Positions 16,799-25,476 are shown, counted from the stretch's first letter. The stretch: 46,770 nucleotides of DNA from CAKXIK01 sp050947015 (GCA_050947015.1 JBMNVT010000018.1:1-46770), one strand, 5' to 3'. Notes: generated by a model from the letters alone, not told the origin. Numbers and translations: made by a program.

Positions 16799-17932
16799 TT
16801 GTTACAGTATGAAGAATTGCGCCTCACGCTGGAAAATCTGCGGCCGGAGCTGCATGATCTGGCAGACGCGCTTGGCCTGGAGAAGATGGCCAACGAAGTA
16901 GCCGAGCTGGAATTGAAGGCTTCGCAACCCGGCTTTTGGGACAATGCAGAGGAATCTCAAAAGGTTTTGCAGCGAAGCGGAGCGCTCAAGGGAAAAATTG
17001 AAGCTTACGACAAGCTGCGGGCCGCTTTTGACGACACGCTGGCTTTGATTGAGCTGGCCGACGAAGAAGGGGATCTTTCTCTGCTGGAGGAAGCTCGGCA
17101 GGGGGTTGAAACTGTTCGTGAGGAAATGGAAACGCAGCGGCTTTCCACACTTTTGACCGGCGAATATGACGCCCGCAACGCGATTTTAACGCTGCACGCC
17201 GGAGCCGGCGGAACCGAAGCGCAGGACTGGGCGCTGATGCTTTACCGCATGTATTGCCGTTGGGGCGAGCGTCACAATTTCAAGGTCAGCACGGTAGATA
17301 TGCTGGACGGCGAGGAAGCCGGTATTAAAAGCGCGACCATCACCATCGAAGGAGAAAACGCTTACGGCTACCTGAAGGGAGAAAACGGCGTGCACCGTCT
17401 GGTGCGGGTCTCGCCGTTCGACGCTTCCGGACGGCGCCACACCTCGTTTGCATCGCTGGAGGTCATTCCTGAAATCGACGACAGCATTCATGTGGATATT
17501 GCCCCGGAAGACATTAAAATGGACGTGTTCCGTTCGAGCGGCGCCGGCGGACAGCACATCAACAAAACCTCCTCCGCCGTTCGCCTGACGCACCTGCCGA
17601 CCGGCATTGTCGTTTCGTGCCAGACCGAACGCAGCCAGTTCCAAAACCGCGATACCGCAATGAAAATGCTGGTTTCCAAGCTGATGGAAATCAAAGAGCG
17701 CGAACATCTTGCCACCATCAATGATATCAAGGGCGTTCAAAAGGAAATTGCCTGGGGCTCGCAGATTCGCTCTTATGTCTTCATGCCCTATACGCTTGCC
17801 AAGGATCACCGCACCGGGTTTGAATCCGGCAATATCAACGCGGTGATGGACGGGGATATTGACGGCTTTATCAATGCTTATCTGAAAGCGCAAAACCTGA
17901 AAAATCTTGATACCGGAGAAGACGATCTGTAA
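16799..17932 (+). CDS. prfB: Peptide chain release factor 2
   Basis: Class I release factor that recognises UAA and UGA stop codons. It has 377 residues in one continuous frame. The codon-recognition tripeptide SPF is at residues 205-207 inside LVRVSPFDASGRRH, and the hydrolysis motif GGQ at 250-252 inside SSGAGGQHINKT. The start is TTG at 16799 with AAAGGATG upstream. In most bacteria prfB contains an in-frame UGA near codon 25 that requires a programmed +1 frameshift. Here the corresponding region encodes LADALGLEK without any stop, so autoregulation by frameshifting is absent. A strong hairpin follows at 17948. Confidence 0.96.
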   Translation: MLQYEELRLTLENLRPELHDLADALGLEKMANEVAELELKASQPGFWDNAEESQKVLQRSGALKGKIEAYDKLRAAFDDTLALIELADEEGDLSLLEEARQGVETVREEMETQRLSTLLTGEYDARNAILTLHAGAGGTEAQDWALMLYRMYCRWGERHNFKVSTVDMLDGEEAGIKSATITIEGENAYGYLKGENGVHRLVRVSPFDASGRRHTSFASLEVIPEIDDSIHVDIAPEDIKMDVFRSSGAGGQHINKTSSAVRLTHLPTGIVVSCQTERSQFQNRDTAMKMLVSKLMEIKEREHLATINDIKGVQKEIAWGSQIRSYVFMPYTLAKDHRTGFESGNINAVMDGDIDGFINAYLKAQNLKNLDTGEDDL

Positions 17933-17947
17933 ATAGACCGCATCATA

Positions 17948-17998
17948 AAAGGGACTGTATCGAAAACCGAGCGCAACGGTTTTTGACGCAGTCCCTTT
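17948..17998 (+). terminator. Compound hairpin after prfB
   Basis: An outer perfect 10-bp stem AAAGGGACTG (17948-17957) / CAGTCCCTTT (17989-17998) encloses an inner AAAACCG/CGGTTTT stem. The U-tract is only the TTT in the outer arm, so termination may be moderate. It lies 15 bases after the stop codon. Confidence 0.6.
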
Positions 17999-18038
17999 GC
18001 GTTAGCCTGCAGTTTTCAAGCAGCTTTTTTTAAATTGC

Positions 18039-18066
18039 TTGACAAACTGTTATTGCTGTGTATACT
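18039..18066 (+). promoter_or_regulatory. Promoter of GntR-ABC operon
   Basis: TTGACA (18039-18044), a 16-bp spacer and TATACT (18061-18066). The -10 overlaps the palindrome at 18065-18078, so a repressor bound there would block RNA polymerase. Confidence 0.78.
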
Positions 18067-18078
18067 GTATATATACAG
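18065..18078. promoter_or_regulatory. Palindromic operator, probably for the GntR regulator
   Basis: CTGTATATATACAG is a perfect 14-bp palindrome sitting on the end of the -10 box and the likely transcription start, 16 bases before the GntR start codon. YtrA-type GntR repressors commonly bind such sites at their own promoters. Assignment to this regulator is inference from position. Confidence 0.65.
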
Positions 18079-18094
18079 ATATGAGGTGAACTTC

Positions 18095-18520
18095 ATGGAA
18101 ATCGTTCTGCACAACGCGGAAAACCAACCGATTTATGAACAGATTGCGCGGCAAATCAAAGAACAGATTATTGCCGGCAAGCTGCAGCCCGACGACCCGC
18201 TGCCGTCCATCCGGGCGCTGGCAAAGGACCTGCGCATCAGTGTAATCACCACAAAACGCGCGTACGATGAGTTGGAGCAGCAGGGTTATTTGTTTACCGT
18301 TGCGGGCAAAGGTTCTTTCGTTGCTCCCCGCAGCACAGAAATAATTCGAGAGGAGCACCTGAAAAAAATCGAGCATTCCCTGCAGGAATGCATCTCTCTG
18401 TCTGCTGCCTGCGGGTTAAGCCAGGAAGACTTGCTGGAGCTGCTTCGCCTGTTAATGAAAAACGAAGACGCCCGGGAGAATCCATTCCCCCCGGGCAGAT
18501 TCAGTTGTCAGAAAGGATGA
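18095..18520 (+). CDS. GntR family regulator, YtrA type
   Basis: A 141-residue repressor. The winged helix-turn-helix occupies residues 10-75, with QPIYEQIARQIKEQIIAGKL and LPSIRALAKDLRISVITTKR, both classic GntR segments. The C-terminal part is short (about 60 residues), which is the YtrA subfamily form found with ABC transporters. The start at 18095 has GAGGTG 7 bases upstream. The next gene, an ABC ATPase, starts two bases after its stop codon. The protein very likely represses its own operon through the palindrome at 18065-18078. The inducer is unknown; YtrA relatives often answer to cell-wall-active antibiotics, which is only a family-level hint. Confidence 0.9.
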   Translation: MEIVLHNAENQPIYEQIARQIKEQIIAGKLQPDDPLPSIRALAKDLRISVITTKRAYDELEQQGYLFTVAGKGSFVAPRSTEIIREEHLKKIEHSLQECISLSAACGLSQEDLLELLRLLMKNEDARENPFPPGRFSCQKG

Positions 18521-18521
18521 G

Positions 18522-19373
18522 ATGACTGTGAACGCATTGGAATTTTGTCATGTAAACAAAACCTACCCCGGTTTCTCCCTGCAGGACATCTGTTTTTCAT
18601 TGCCCTGCGGCTGTATTCTGGGGCTCGTCGGGGAAAACGGCGCGGGAAAAAGCACATTGATTCGTCTGTTGATGAATACCATTCCCTGCGACAGCGGCGA
18701 AATCCGTGTGCTGGGGGCCGATAACCACACCAACTTTCAAGCTGTGAAAGAGGATATTGGGATCGTACTGGACGAAGCTTATTTTCCGGAAACCATCACT
18801 GCACGTCAGCTGGAAAAAATTCTAAAAAACTCTTTTCAACGCTGGAATCGCGAGCAATACTATGGGTTGATTGAAAAATTTTCGCTGCCCGAAACAAAGC
18901 CGTTCAGGGACTATTCCCGCGGAATGAAAATGAAGCTTGCCATCGCCGCCGCCCTGGCCCACGACCCAAAGCTGTTGGTGCTTGACGAGGCAACCAGCGG
19001 GCTTGACCCGATGGTACGGGATGAGATTCTTGATTTGTTCTATGATTTTACCCGCGACGAAAACCACTCGATTCTAATCTCCTCACACATTGTCAGCGAT
19101 CTGGAAAAGCTTTGCGATTACATTGCGTTTCTGCATCGCGGCAAGTTGATTTTCTGCGAGGAAAAAGATTCCCTTGACGAAATCTACGGAGTTATCCGCT
19201 GCGGCGCCGATCTGCTGCAGTCCATTCCCCCGGAGGCCGTCTGCGGTTCCCGGCGCTCGGAATACGGCGCGGAGGTATTGGTTCGCCGGTCGCTGGTTTC
19301 ACCAGCCCTGCGCCCGGAACGTGCCGGGCTGGAAGAAATTATGCTGCTGCTTTCGAAAGAAAAAGAAGCTTGA
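18522..19373 (+). CDS. ABC transporter ATP-binding protein
   Basis: A 283-residue cytoplasmic ATPase. The Walker A motif GENGAGKST is near residues 37-45. The signature is the variant DYSRGMKMKLAIAAAL, and the Walker B region reads LLVLDEATSGLDP, with the H-loop in LISSHIVSDLEKL. The D-x-S-R-G-M-K signature is typical of exporters paired with YtrA regulators (YtrB/BcrA-like). Start at 18522 with AAAGGATG upstream. It pairs with the membrane protein at 19511. The substrate is unknown; drug or peptide export or self-protection is plausible. Confidence 0.92.
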   Translation: MTVNALEFCHVNKTYPGFSLQDICFSLPCGCILGLVGENGAGKSTLIRLLMNTIPCDSGEIRVLGADNHTNFQAVKEDIGIVLDEAYFPETITARQLEKILKNSFQRWNREQYYGLIEKFSLPETKPFRDYSRGMKMKLAIAAALAHDPKLLVLDEATSGLDPMVRDEILDLFYDFTRDENHSILISSHIVSDLEKLCDYIAFLHRGKLIFCEEKDSLDEIYGVIRCGADLLQSIPPEAVCGSRRSEYGAEVLVRRSLVSPALRPERAGLEEIMLLLSKEKEA

Positions 19374-19402
19374 CGCTCTGTCGCGGTACTCTGCCGTTTT
19401 CC

Positions 19403-19430
19403 GGGCAGCGCTTTCCGTTTGGCGCTGCCC
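19403..19430 (+). repeat. Intercistronic hairpin in ABC operon
   Basis: GGGCAGCGC (19403-19411) and GCGCTGCCC (19422-19430) form a perfect 9-bp G+C-rich stem between the ATPase and permease genes. No U-tract follows, so it is more likely an mRNA stability or processing element than a terminator. Confidence 0.5.
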
Positions 19431-19510
19431 CCAAAAAACACGCCCTCTGTGTCGGCTGCAGCCAGCAGCCCAGACAATGCAATTTTATATTGATGGAATG
19501 GTGATTCAGA

Positions 19511-20131
19511 ATGAAAGGTCTGCTGCTGAAGGATTTTTATACGATTATCAAACAGCTCAAAGTTTTTGTGCTTATGATCGTCATTTTTGCGTTGATCCCT
19601 AATTTTTCTGTTTCCGTCTTTGCCGTAGTTTACGCCGCCATGCTGCCGATTACCACGCTGGCCTATGATGAACGCTGTAAATGGGATACGCTGGCGGCCA
19701 TGATGCCCTATTCTCCCGCCGCGCTTGTGCTCAGCAAGTATTTGCTGGGGCTGCTCGGCGTTCTCTGCGCCGGGTTGCTTTCAGCCTTCGGTTACGGCAT
19801 TCAGCTCTTCCTGCTGCACGCAGCTGATGACGGCTCCTTCTGGTTTTCGCTGCTGGCAGGAATCTGCACGGCATTGCTGTTGTTAGCGATCAATCTGCCG
19901 CTGATGTATCGGTTTGGCGTTGAAAAAGGCAGATTATTCTTTTTCGCGCTGATCGCGCTGCTGGCTCTCCTGCTGAGCCTTTGCGGCGACGCGGTGACCG
20001 CTCTGCTGCAGAATGCAGACCAAATAATGCTTGCTGCGGCTTTGCTCCCGGTTCTTGCCTTTGCACTGTTCGCTTTTTCGGGGCTTGTTTCCATTTACAT
20101 TTACGAGCACAAAAAAGAAATTTCGCGATAA
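19511..20131 (+). CDS. ABC-2 type transporter permease
   Basis: A 206-residue membrane protein with about six hydrophobic helices (for example LKVFVLMIVIFALIPNFSV near residue 16 and FFALIALLALLLSL near 148). It opens MKGLLLKDFYTIIKQLK, typical of ABC-2 permeases that accompany YtrA-type ATPases, and has the family-like YDERCKWDTLAAMMPYSP segment after the second helix. It would form the membrane channel for the ATPase encoded 137 bases upstream. The ribosome site is weak (GGTG about 7 bases before ATG), so it may be expressed less than the ATPase. Confidence 0.85.
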   Translation: MKGLLLKDFYTIIKQLKVFVLMIVIFALIPNFSVSVFAVVYAAMLPITTLAYDERCKWDTLAAMMPYSPAALVLSKYLLGLLGVLCAGLLSAFGYGIQLFLLHAADDGSFWFSLLAGICTALLLLAINLPLMYRFGVEKGRLFFFALIALLALLLSLCGDAVTALLQNADQIMLAAALLPVLAFALFAFSGLVSIYIYEHKKEISR

Positions 20132-20207
20132 CCCATGAAAAGCGACGCTGATATACGATACACCGGTCTTGCGGGTTTCGATTTTTTGTTACACATGCAC
20201 CTTAACG

Positions 20208-20260
20208 CAAACAACCAGAGACGGCAGCCCTTTTCGGGCTGTCAACTCTGGTTGTTTTTC
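20208..20260 (+). terminator. Terminator of GntR-ABC operon
   Basis: AACAACCAGAG pairs with CTCTGGTTGTT, enclosing an inner GGCAGCCC/GGGCTGTC stem, followed on the plus strand by TTTTTC. It lies between two convergent operons and may also slow transcripts from the kinase gene on the minus strand, where the trailing T-run is poorer. Confidence 0.85.
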
Positions 20261-20316
20261 GTGGTGCTATTTTGCAGCGCACCCTTTTTTATCGGAATTT
20301 TTTAAGGGTTTGCGTC

Positions 20317-21771
20317 TCACGGCTGCCGTTCTTTGTTTGCATAGGAACGATACCGTTCTGATTTCTTCCGGTAAAAACTGTGCATTTCACTGTTCCGAGC
20401 CTCAAGGGGTTCCATCTTCGCCATAACAGATGCCGCTTCGTCATAGGAGGGAAAAACGCCCGCGCCTACGCCGGCAATTATCGCCGCTCCGGCGCAGCAG
20501 GTTTCGGGCTGTGTCATCCGGTAGACTGCGCAGCCGGTAATCCATTCCACCAGCTTGCTCCAGATTTCGCTGCGCGCCGCACCGCCCGTCATAATCAGCC
20601 GGTCGGCTGCAATCCCTTGTTTGCGGAACTCCTCCAAAACAAGCTCTGCTTCAAATGCGACACCTTCCATCAGCGCAAGCGCAAGATCATAACGGTCATG
20701 CGAAAGAGAAAGGCCGTAAATTTCCGCGCGCTGATCCGGCCGGTTGTGCGGGAACCCCGCCCCGGCAAGATACGGCAGGAAGAACAGGTTTTCAGCCGAC
20801 TTTATCCGCTTTTCCGCTTCCCGGTCGATCGACGCGTAATCTCCGCCGATCAGGTTCTTATACCATTTCAGCGCCGAACCCGCCGTAACCAGCGAGGCCA
20901 TTGCACCAAACCCGCCTGCCGGATGAATGCCCGGAGAAAGATTTGTGTCCGAAAACATCAGGTGATCCGCAATTCCGAAGACGACCCATGTGGTTCCCGT
21001 TGCCAAAAGTAAATCTCCCGGACGAACCGCACCACTTCCCAGCGACGCACAATACTGGTCGTGCGCGCCGTTGAATACGGGGGTCTTCTCCGGCAGCCCA
21101 AGCTCTTCTGCCGCCTGTGCCGTCAACCCGCCAACCGGAGCGCCTGTTGACCGAACTTTCGGCAGCCGACTTCTTTCCACGCCGACCACGTGCAGAATAT
21201 CGTCGTCCCAGTCGCCGCGGGCAATGTTGAACAGCTGACGAATTGCGCCGCAGGTGGGGTCAATCACACTGTTCCCCGTCAGGCGCTGGTTGACAAATTC
21301 CAGCGTGGAAACGAACTGATGCGCGCGGGCATAAAGCTCCGGCTCCCGCTTCTGCATCCAGATCAATTTTGCCGCATCCAATGACGGATTCACCGGCCAA
21401 CCGCAGGCACGGTAAATCTTTTCTTTTCCAAGTGCAGCAGCCAGCTCTTCCGCCTCCTGCTGTGCCCGGGAATCCATCCATGTCATGACCGGGCACAGCG
21501 GCCGGAACTCCCGGTCCACGGCTGTCATGCTCGCACCCTGTGCAGAGATTCCGATTCCTGCAATCTCCTGCGGATCCAGTCCGCGTGTCGCCTCACAAAC
21601 GCTCTGAACCACCGCCTGCCACCAGTCCTCCGCATCCTGTGTAACTTCTCTGCCGGCGGTCTGCAGAGAATATTCTTTGTATCCGCTGCCCTGAGCAGCT
21701 CCATCCGCGCGAAAGACAACCGTTTTGGCGCCGGTCGTTCCAACGTCGATTCCGATTAAATACGGATTCAT
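20317..21771 (-). CDS. FGGY-family carbohydrate kinase
   Basis: A 484-residue cytoplasmic sugar kinase with the ASKHA fold. The N-terminal phosphate loop is IGIDVGTTGAKTVVF (residues 6-20). The second domain has NGAHDQYCASLGSG with the catalytic aspartate, GDLLLATGTTWVVFG, and the adenosine-binding MTGGAARSEIWSKL. Overall it resembles xylulokinase/gluconokinase-type enzymes, which phosphorylate ketoses or sugar acids. It is the last gene of the seven-gene minus-strand operon, so it probably phosphorylates the product made by the isomerase or dehydrogenases encoded upstream. The start at 21771 has AAAGGAGG upstream. The exact substrate cannot be read from sequence. Confidence 0.92.
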   Translation of the reverse strand: MNPYLIGIDVGTTGAKTVVFRADGAAQGSGYKEYSLQTAGREVTQDAEDWWQAVVQSVCEATRGLDPQEIAGIGISAQGASMTAVDREFRPLCPVMTWMDSRAQQEAEELAAALGKEKIYRACGWPVNPSLDAAKLIWMQKREPELYARAHQFVSTLEFVNQRLTGNSVIDPTCGAIRQLFNIARGDWDDDILHVVGVERSRLPKVRSTGAPVGGLTAQAAEELGLPEKTPVFNGAHDQYCASLGSGAVRPGDLLLATGTTWVVFGIADHLMFSDTNLSPGIHPAGGFGAMASLVTAGSALKWYKNLIGGDYASIDREAEKRIKSAENLFFLPYLAGAGFPHNRPDQRAEIYGLSLSHDRYDLALALMEGVAFEAELVLEEFRKQGIAADRLIMTGGAARSEIWSKLVEWITGCAVYRMTQPETCCAGAAIIAGVGAGVFPSYDEAASVMAKMEPLEARNSEMHSFYRKKSERYRSYANKERQP

Positions 21772-21808
21772 TGCAATCCTCCTTTCGGCAGTTACCTCAA
21801 AACAGCGG

Positions 21809-22582
21809 TCAAACCGTCTGAATCCTGGCGCAATAGCTTTGCAGTTCTCTATGCCGCGCTTCCGACAGTCCTGTATCGGTGATCAACAGATCAATTTTTC
21901 TGCTGCGCGTATAGCTGACCACAGCGGAATTTTCAAATTTGCTTGCATCGGCCAGAATCAGGCCGCAGTCTGTCTGCCCCAGCACCAGCTGATTCAGCCG
22001 CGCGGTCGAAAAATCTGTCGCGGTGAATCCCGTCTGTCCATTAAAGCCGTCTGTTCCCAAAAAAGCTTTGGAAAAATGAATGTTTCTGACCATCTCTTCC
22101 GCAAGGTAACCGCAGAAGTCCCTGCGGTTGGCGCGGTATACCCCGCCGATCAGATTGACGTCCGTTTCGGCGCAGAGCAGTTCCAGATTGACCATTGAAT
22201 TGGTAAAAACCGAAACCTTCAGTTTCTCCCCGCGGATTCGCGCTGCCAAAAGCGCGCTCAGCCGCGCAATTGTCGTACCCGAATCCAGATAAACAACATC
22301 TCTGTCCGAAATCATCTGCACAGCGGCGGCGGCAATCCTTGTTTTTTCCTCCGAATGGATCCCTTCCAGCTGTTCGTATCGGTAATCGGAATTTGCCAGG
22401 CCCTCCAGCTGAATGGCTCCGTGTACGCGGAGAACACCGTTTTTTCCCGCCATTCCGGTGAACAGCCTGCGAACCGTTGATTCCGAAACGTCAAGCATCC
22501 GCATTGCTTCCGACAAATCGATTCGTCCGGCAATTTTCAGCGTATCCAAAAGCTTTTGCTCATATGCAGCGCTTTTTTTCAT
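21809..22582 (-). CDS. DeoR/GlpR family transcriptional repressor
   Basis: A 257-residue regulator. The N-terminal helix-turn-helix spans about residues 5-60 (AGRIDLSEAMRMLDVSESTV), and the C-terminal DeoR sensor domain contains YLDSGTTIARLSALL and the sugar-phosphate-binding region around NLIGGVYRANRRDFCG and KAFLGTDGF. DeoR proteins usually respond to a phosphorylated sugar intermediate, here plausibly the product of the FGGY kinase whose gene follows after 37 bases. It lies near the 3' end of the operon rather than at its start. A candidate target is the pair of ATCGGTCAA repeats at the operon promoter (29176-29226). Confidence 0.92.
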   Translation of the reverse strand: MKKSAAYEQKLLDTLKIAGRIDLSEAMRMLDVSESTVRRLFTGMAGKNGVLRVHGAIQLEGLANSDYRYEQLEGIHSEEKTRIAAAAVQMISDRDVVYLDSGTTIARLSALLAARIRGEKLKVSVFTNSMVNLELLCAETDVNLIGGVYRANRRDFCGYLAEEMVRNIHFSKAFLGTDGFNGQTGFTATDFSTARLNQLVLGQTDCGLILADASKFENSAVVSYTRSRKIDLLITDTGLSEARHRELQSYCARIQTV

Positions 22583-22627
22583 AACTGACCGATTCCTTTC
22601 TGTTTCTGCGCAGGCGCAGACACTGCA

Positions 22628-23884
22628 TTACTCCGCTTCCTTGCCCGCTTCAAACAAAGCCCTGCAGCGGGCATAAACCTCGTCCGGCACCACCGGATCG
22701 CCGTCCCTGCAGACCGGCAGCAGCTGATCGCCCGCAATTGCAGGGTTTGTGCAGGCATGATCGTTCCGCCATGCATCACGCTCCTCCGGGTTTCGAAGAT
22801 TCGGAACCCGCATCGGCTGATTCCCGTTCAGGATAGAGCGATAAGCTAAAATTCCGCAGATTCCCATGTCGACGGCATGGTAAACATCAATGGAATACTG
22901 CTCGCCTTCGGGATTGCCGAGGATCTTTTCAATGAAGAAATGCGTCGGATAAAAATCGCTGCCGCCGTGGGAGGCAAATTTTTCGGCCAGGGCCGGCGTG
23001 ATGAATTTTTCCGGCTTGTAATGCTTCAATTCTCCCTTGCAGAGCTTTTCGCCCTCGATATAGCAGGAAAGGTCGGCAGTATCCCACCGGCCGGATTCCA
23101 TCATGCCTTTTGTGCCGTAAACCTCGAACGTATAGCTGACTGGTTCGCGTTTGAGCGCACCGTGAACGCTTTTGCCGATTGCGCCGTTATCAAACGTAAT
23201 CATCTCAATCCCGCCGGTTCCACCGTTTAAGCTGCAGGTATCCCCGCGGGACATGTTCTTGTTCGTTTCAAAGCCAACCACCTGCACCGGCCTTCTGCCG
23301 GTAATCATCATCATCGGGCCGATGCTGTGCGTGCAGTAAAACGTGGAATAGGCGCGGTTTCTCCAATGATTTTTATCCCCCTGCGTGATGCGCGGCCAAA
23401 TAGAGGAGCAATCGTGCACATATTCGCCTTCGGCATACTGCACCTCGCCGATATCTCCGTTTTCATAGCGGCGCCACATTTCAAACGTGCTGGCCATATA
23501 GCAGTAATTTTCGGCATATGCGTAAACCTTTCCGCTCTGCTCCACCGCCTCAATCAGCTCAACCGCCTGCGCCATGGTTTCGCACGGCAGAACCTCACTG
23601 AGCACATGCCGCCCTGATTTGAGGCAGCGAATGGCGTAGGGCGCGTGTTCATTGGCATAGTTGGCGAGCACAACCGCATCCATATCGTGCAGAAAGAATT
23701 TTTCAAAATCTGTATAGAGCGCAATTTTTGCGTTATATTTTTCGGCAATTTCCTTCACTGCGTTCAGCGCCGGAACATAGCGATCGCATACGGCCACAAC
23801 CTCAGCGTTCGGGTGCGACGCCAGCACCTCAATCATCACCTTGCCGCGCTGGGCGCCGAAAACGCCGACTTTGATTTTCGCCAT
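22628..23884 (-). CDS. Gfo/Idh/MocA-type oxidoreductase, atypical motifs
   Basis: A 418-residue protein with an N-terminal Rossmann-like domain and a C-terminal alpha/beta domain of the Gfo/Idh/MocA family. Family members oxidise or reduce sugars and polyols with NAD(P). Two hallmark motifs are altered: the dinucleotide loop reads GVFGAQRG instead of GxGxxG, and the usual EKP is replaced by EVLP (residues 97-100), so the standard catalytic lysine is missing. A histidine is kept in FYCTHSIGPMMMITG. It may use another residue, catalyse a different step (for example hydrolysis or elimination, as known in some members), or bind without oxidation. The start at 23884 has AAGGAG upstream. Fifth gene of the operon. 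Confidence 0.85.
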   Translation of the reverse strand: MAKIKVGVFGAQRGKVMIEVLASHPNAEVVAVCDRYVPALNAVKEIAEKYNAKIALYTDFEKFFLHDMDAVVLANYANEHAPYAIRCLKSGRHVLSEVLPCETMAQAVELIEAVEQSGKVYAYAENYCYMASTFEMWRRYENGDIGEVQYAEGEYVHDCSSIWPRITQGDKNHWRNRAYSTFYCTHSIGPMMMITGRRPVQVVGFETNKNMSRGDTCSLNGGTGGIEMITFDNGAIGKSVHGALKREPVSYTFEVYGTKGMMESGRWDTADLSCYIEGEKLCKGELKHYKPEKFITPALAEKFASHGGSDFYPTHFFIEKILGNPEGEQYSIDVYHAVDMGICGILAYRSILNGNQPMRVPNLRNPEERDAWRNDHACTNPAIAGDQLLPVCRDGDPVVPDEVYARCRALFEAGKEAE

Positions 23885-23922
23885 AAAACATAACTCCTTT
23901 CTTCCTGACAGACAATCTCAAT

Positions 23923-25476
23923 TCAATTTTGATGTTCCAGATGATCCAGCGCACTCCTGAGCCGTTCGGCAAGAAAATCGAGCATTTTTTCAGACGCAAT
24001 CACCGGCGGCTTCAAAAGTACCGCCGGCGGGCAGTTTGTCTTGTACAGCTGCGCCGAGGTGTCGATGCATTCCTTATTCACCAGCGAAGCAAAACGGGCC
24101 GCCGTCTCCACGTCATAAAAATGCAGCGCACCCAGCAGTCCTAAACCTTCCGCACGGCAGACCGTCGCGCTGTAATCGTCCGCAATCTGCTGCAGCGCAT
24201 GCTCAAACCGTTCTCCCAGCTCGCGCAGGCGCTCCTGATTGGCTTCCTCAAACGTCATGGTGATCAGATAAGCCAGCGACGCCAGCTCCTCCTGCCCGTT
24301 GGTGACCAGCGCGCCGAACTGGCTGAGGGTATCCATTTCTGCTGTGGTAATAATTTTGCTGGCGGGATATTCCCCACCCGGGAACCCTTTTCCGACCGTC
24401 ACAAAATCGGGCTGCAGACCGTAAAGGCGGAAGAGGAACATGCCCGGATACCACATTCCGGTCTGAATTTCGTCTACCATGGTTGGCGTGTCGGTTTCAC
24501 GGCAAAGTGCGTGCGCAGCGCGGACATATTCCGGTTCCAGCCGCACTCCGCCGTAATTCATCAGAATCAGCTCGTGCAGGAACCCTGCCGTTTTGTAGCT
24601 TCCGGTATTGTAGCGCTCCAGCTTTACGCGGAAATCCTTCAGGTCATTGACAGCCACGGGAACCACCTTGTAAATGCCGGCTGTTTCCAGCTTTTCGACA
24701 AGCTCCGGCCAAAGCCCGCGGAACGTCTGCGCCGTGATACAGGTGCCATGATAATTGGCCTCCGATCCGCCGTTCTGATCCTGCATCACAAAAAATACCG
24801 GTGTTTTTCCTGCATATTTCGGTTCTGCCGAGGTCGGCTCCAGATGGTAAAAGCGCGCCAGCATCATTTTGATCGCCGCTTCACACGCAAGAGATCCCGT
24901 CTCCAGATTGATCACGCGGTTCAGAACATGCGGCTCGGCCGACTGCAGAACCGTTTCCAGTGCAGCGCCATCTTCGCCGCTGATCCCGTTTGCCGCCGCA
25001 ATGAGCCGGCGCTCCAGCAGACGCGTAACAAATCCGCGCGTGTTGTTGTGGGTCGCATTGAGGATTCCCATCTTTCTCGCGTTGTCAATCAGCTTGTAAC
25101 CCGGAAAACGATGGCCGAGCGAAGCCTGGTAATGTTCGCTTTTCCCCAACAGATAAAGCCGCCCGTTTTCCCCCAGACGATACCCGCAGGCGCCGGTAAG
25201 CGGAGCAGCGAAGGAATGCGCCGCCTTGCGGAACGCATCGGTCGGTGCACCCTGATTTTCTTCCTGAAACGGATGCGTCAGCTCTTTTCCCACCGAAACA
25301 AGCAGCTCGTCGTTTTTTTGCTGCATTGCATCCGGATAAAAATCAACCTTTTCATCCGCCGCGGCAAGGGCTTCTTCTTTGGGCAAAAGACCAAGCGCCG
25401 CTCCGGCTTTTGCCACATGTGCAACATACTCTGCGCCAAGCAGATCGGTCAGCGATAATTTTGGTGAACAGAACAT
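23923..25476 (-). CDS. Class III aminotransferase-like PLP enzyme
   Basis: A 517-residue PLP-dependent enzyme of fold type I. The catalytic lysine is Lys363 in VTVGKGFPGGEYPASK; the PLP-stacking aspartate lies in MVDEIQTGMWYPGMFLF. It is longer than usual class III aminotransferases (about 430-460): roughly the first 90 residues form an extra, mostly helical N-terminal segment. The family moves amino groups between an omega-amino or aldehyde/ketone substrate and a keto acid. In this operon it sits between an isomerase and a dehydrogenase, suggesting that the substrate carries an amino group or gains one. Start at 25476 with AAGAAGG upstream. The substrate is unknown. Confidence 0.85.
   Translation of the reverse strand: MFCSPKLSLTDLLGAEYVAHVAKAGAALGLLPKEEALAAADEKVDFYPDAMQQKNDELLVSVGKELTHPFQEENQGAPTDAFRKAAHSFAAPLTGACGYRLGENGRLYLLGKSEHYQASLGHRFPGYKLIDNARKMGILNATHNNTRGFVTRLLERRLIAAANGISGEDGAALETVLQSAEPHVLNRVINLETGSLACEAAIKMMLARFYHLEPTSAEPKYAGKTPVFFVMQDQNGGSEANYHGTCITAQTFRGLWPELVEKLETAGIYKVVPVAVNDLKDFRVKLERYNTGSYKTAGFLHELILMNYGGVRLEPEYVRAAHALCRETDTPTMVDEIQTGMWYPGMFLFRLYGLQPDFVTVGKGFPGGEYPASKIITTAEMDTLSQFGALVTNGQEELASLAYLITMTFEEANQERLRELGERFEHALQQIADDYSATVCRAEGLGLLGALHFYDVETAARFASLVNKECIDTSAQLYKTNCPPAVLLKPPVIASEKMLDFLAERLRSALDHLEHQN

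Noticed and set aside
16799..16900. RF2 programmed frameshift site
   Set aside because: Searched for UGA near codon 25 and a CUU-UGA context; neither is present and the frame is continuous.
24199..25458. 419-codon plus-strand frame opposite the aminotransferase
   Set aside because: Antisense shadow of a gene with an intact PLP site; no recognisable domain or ribosome site.
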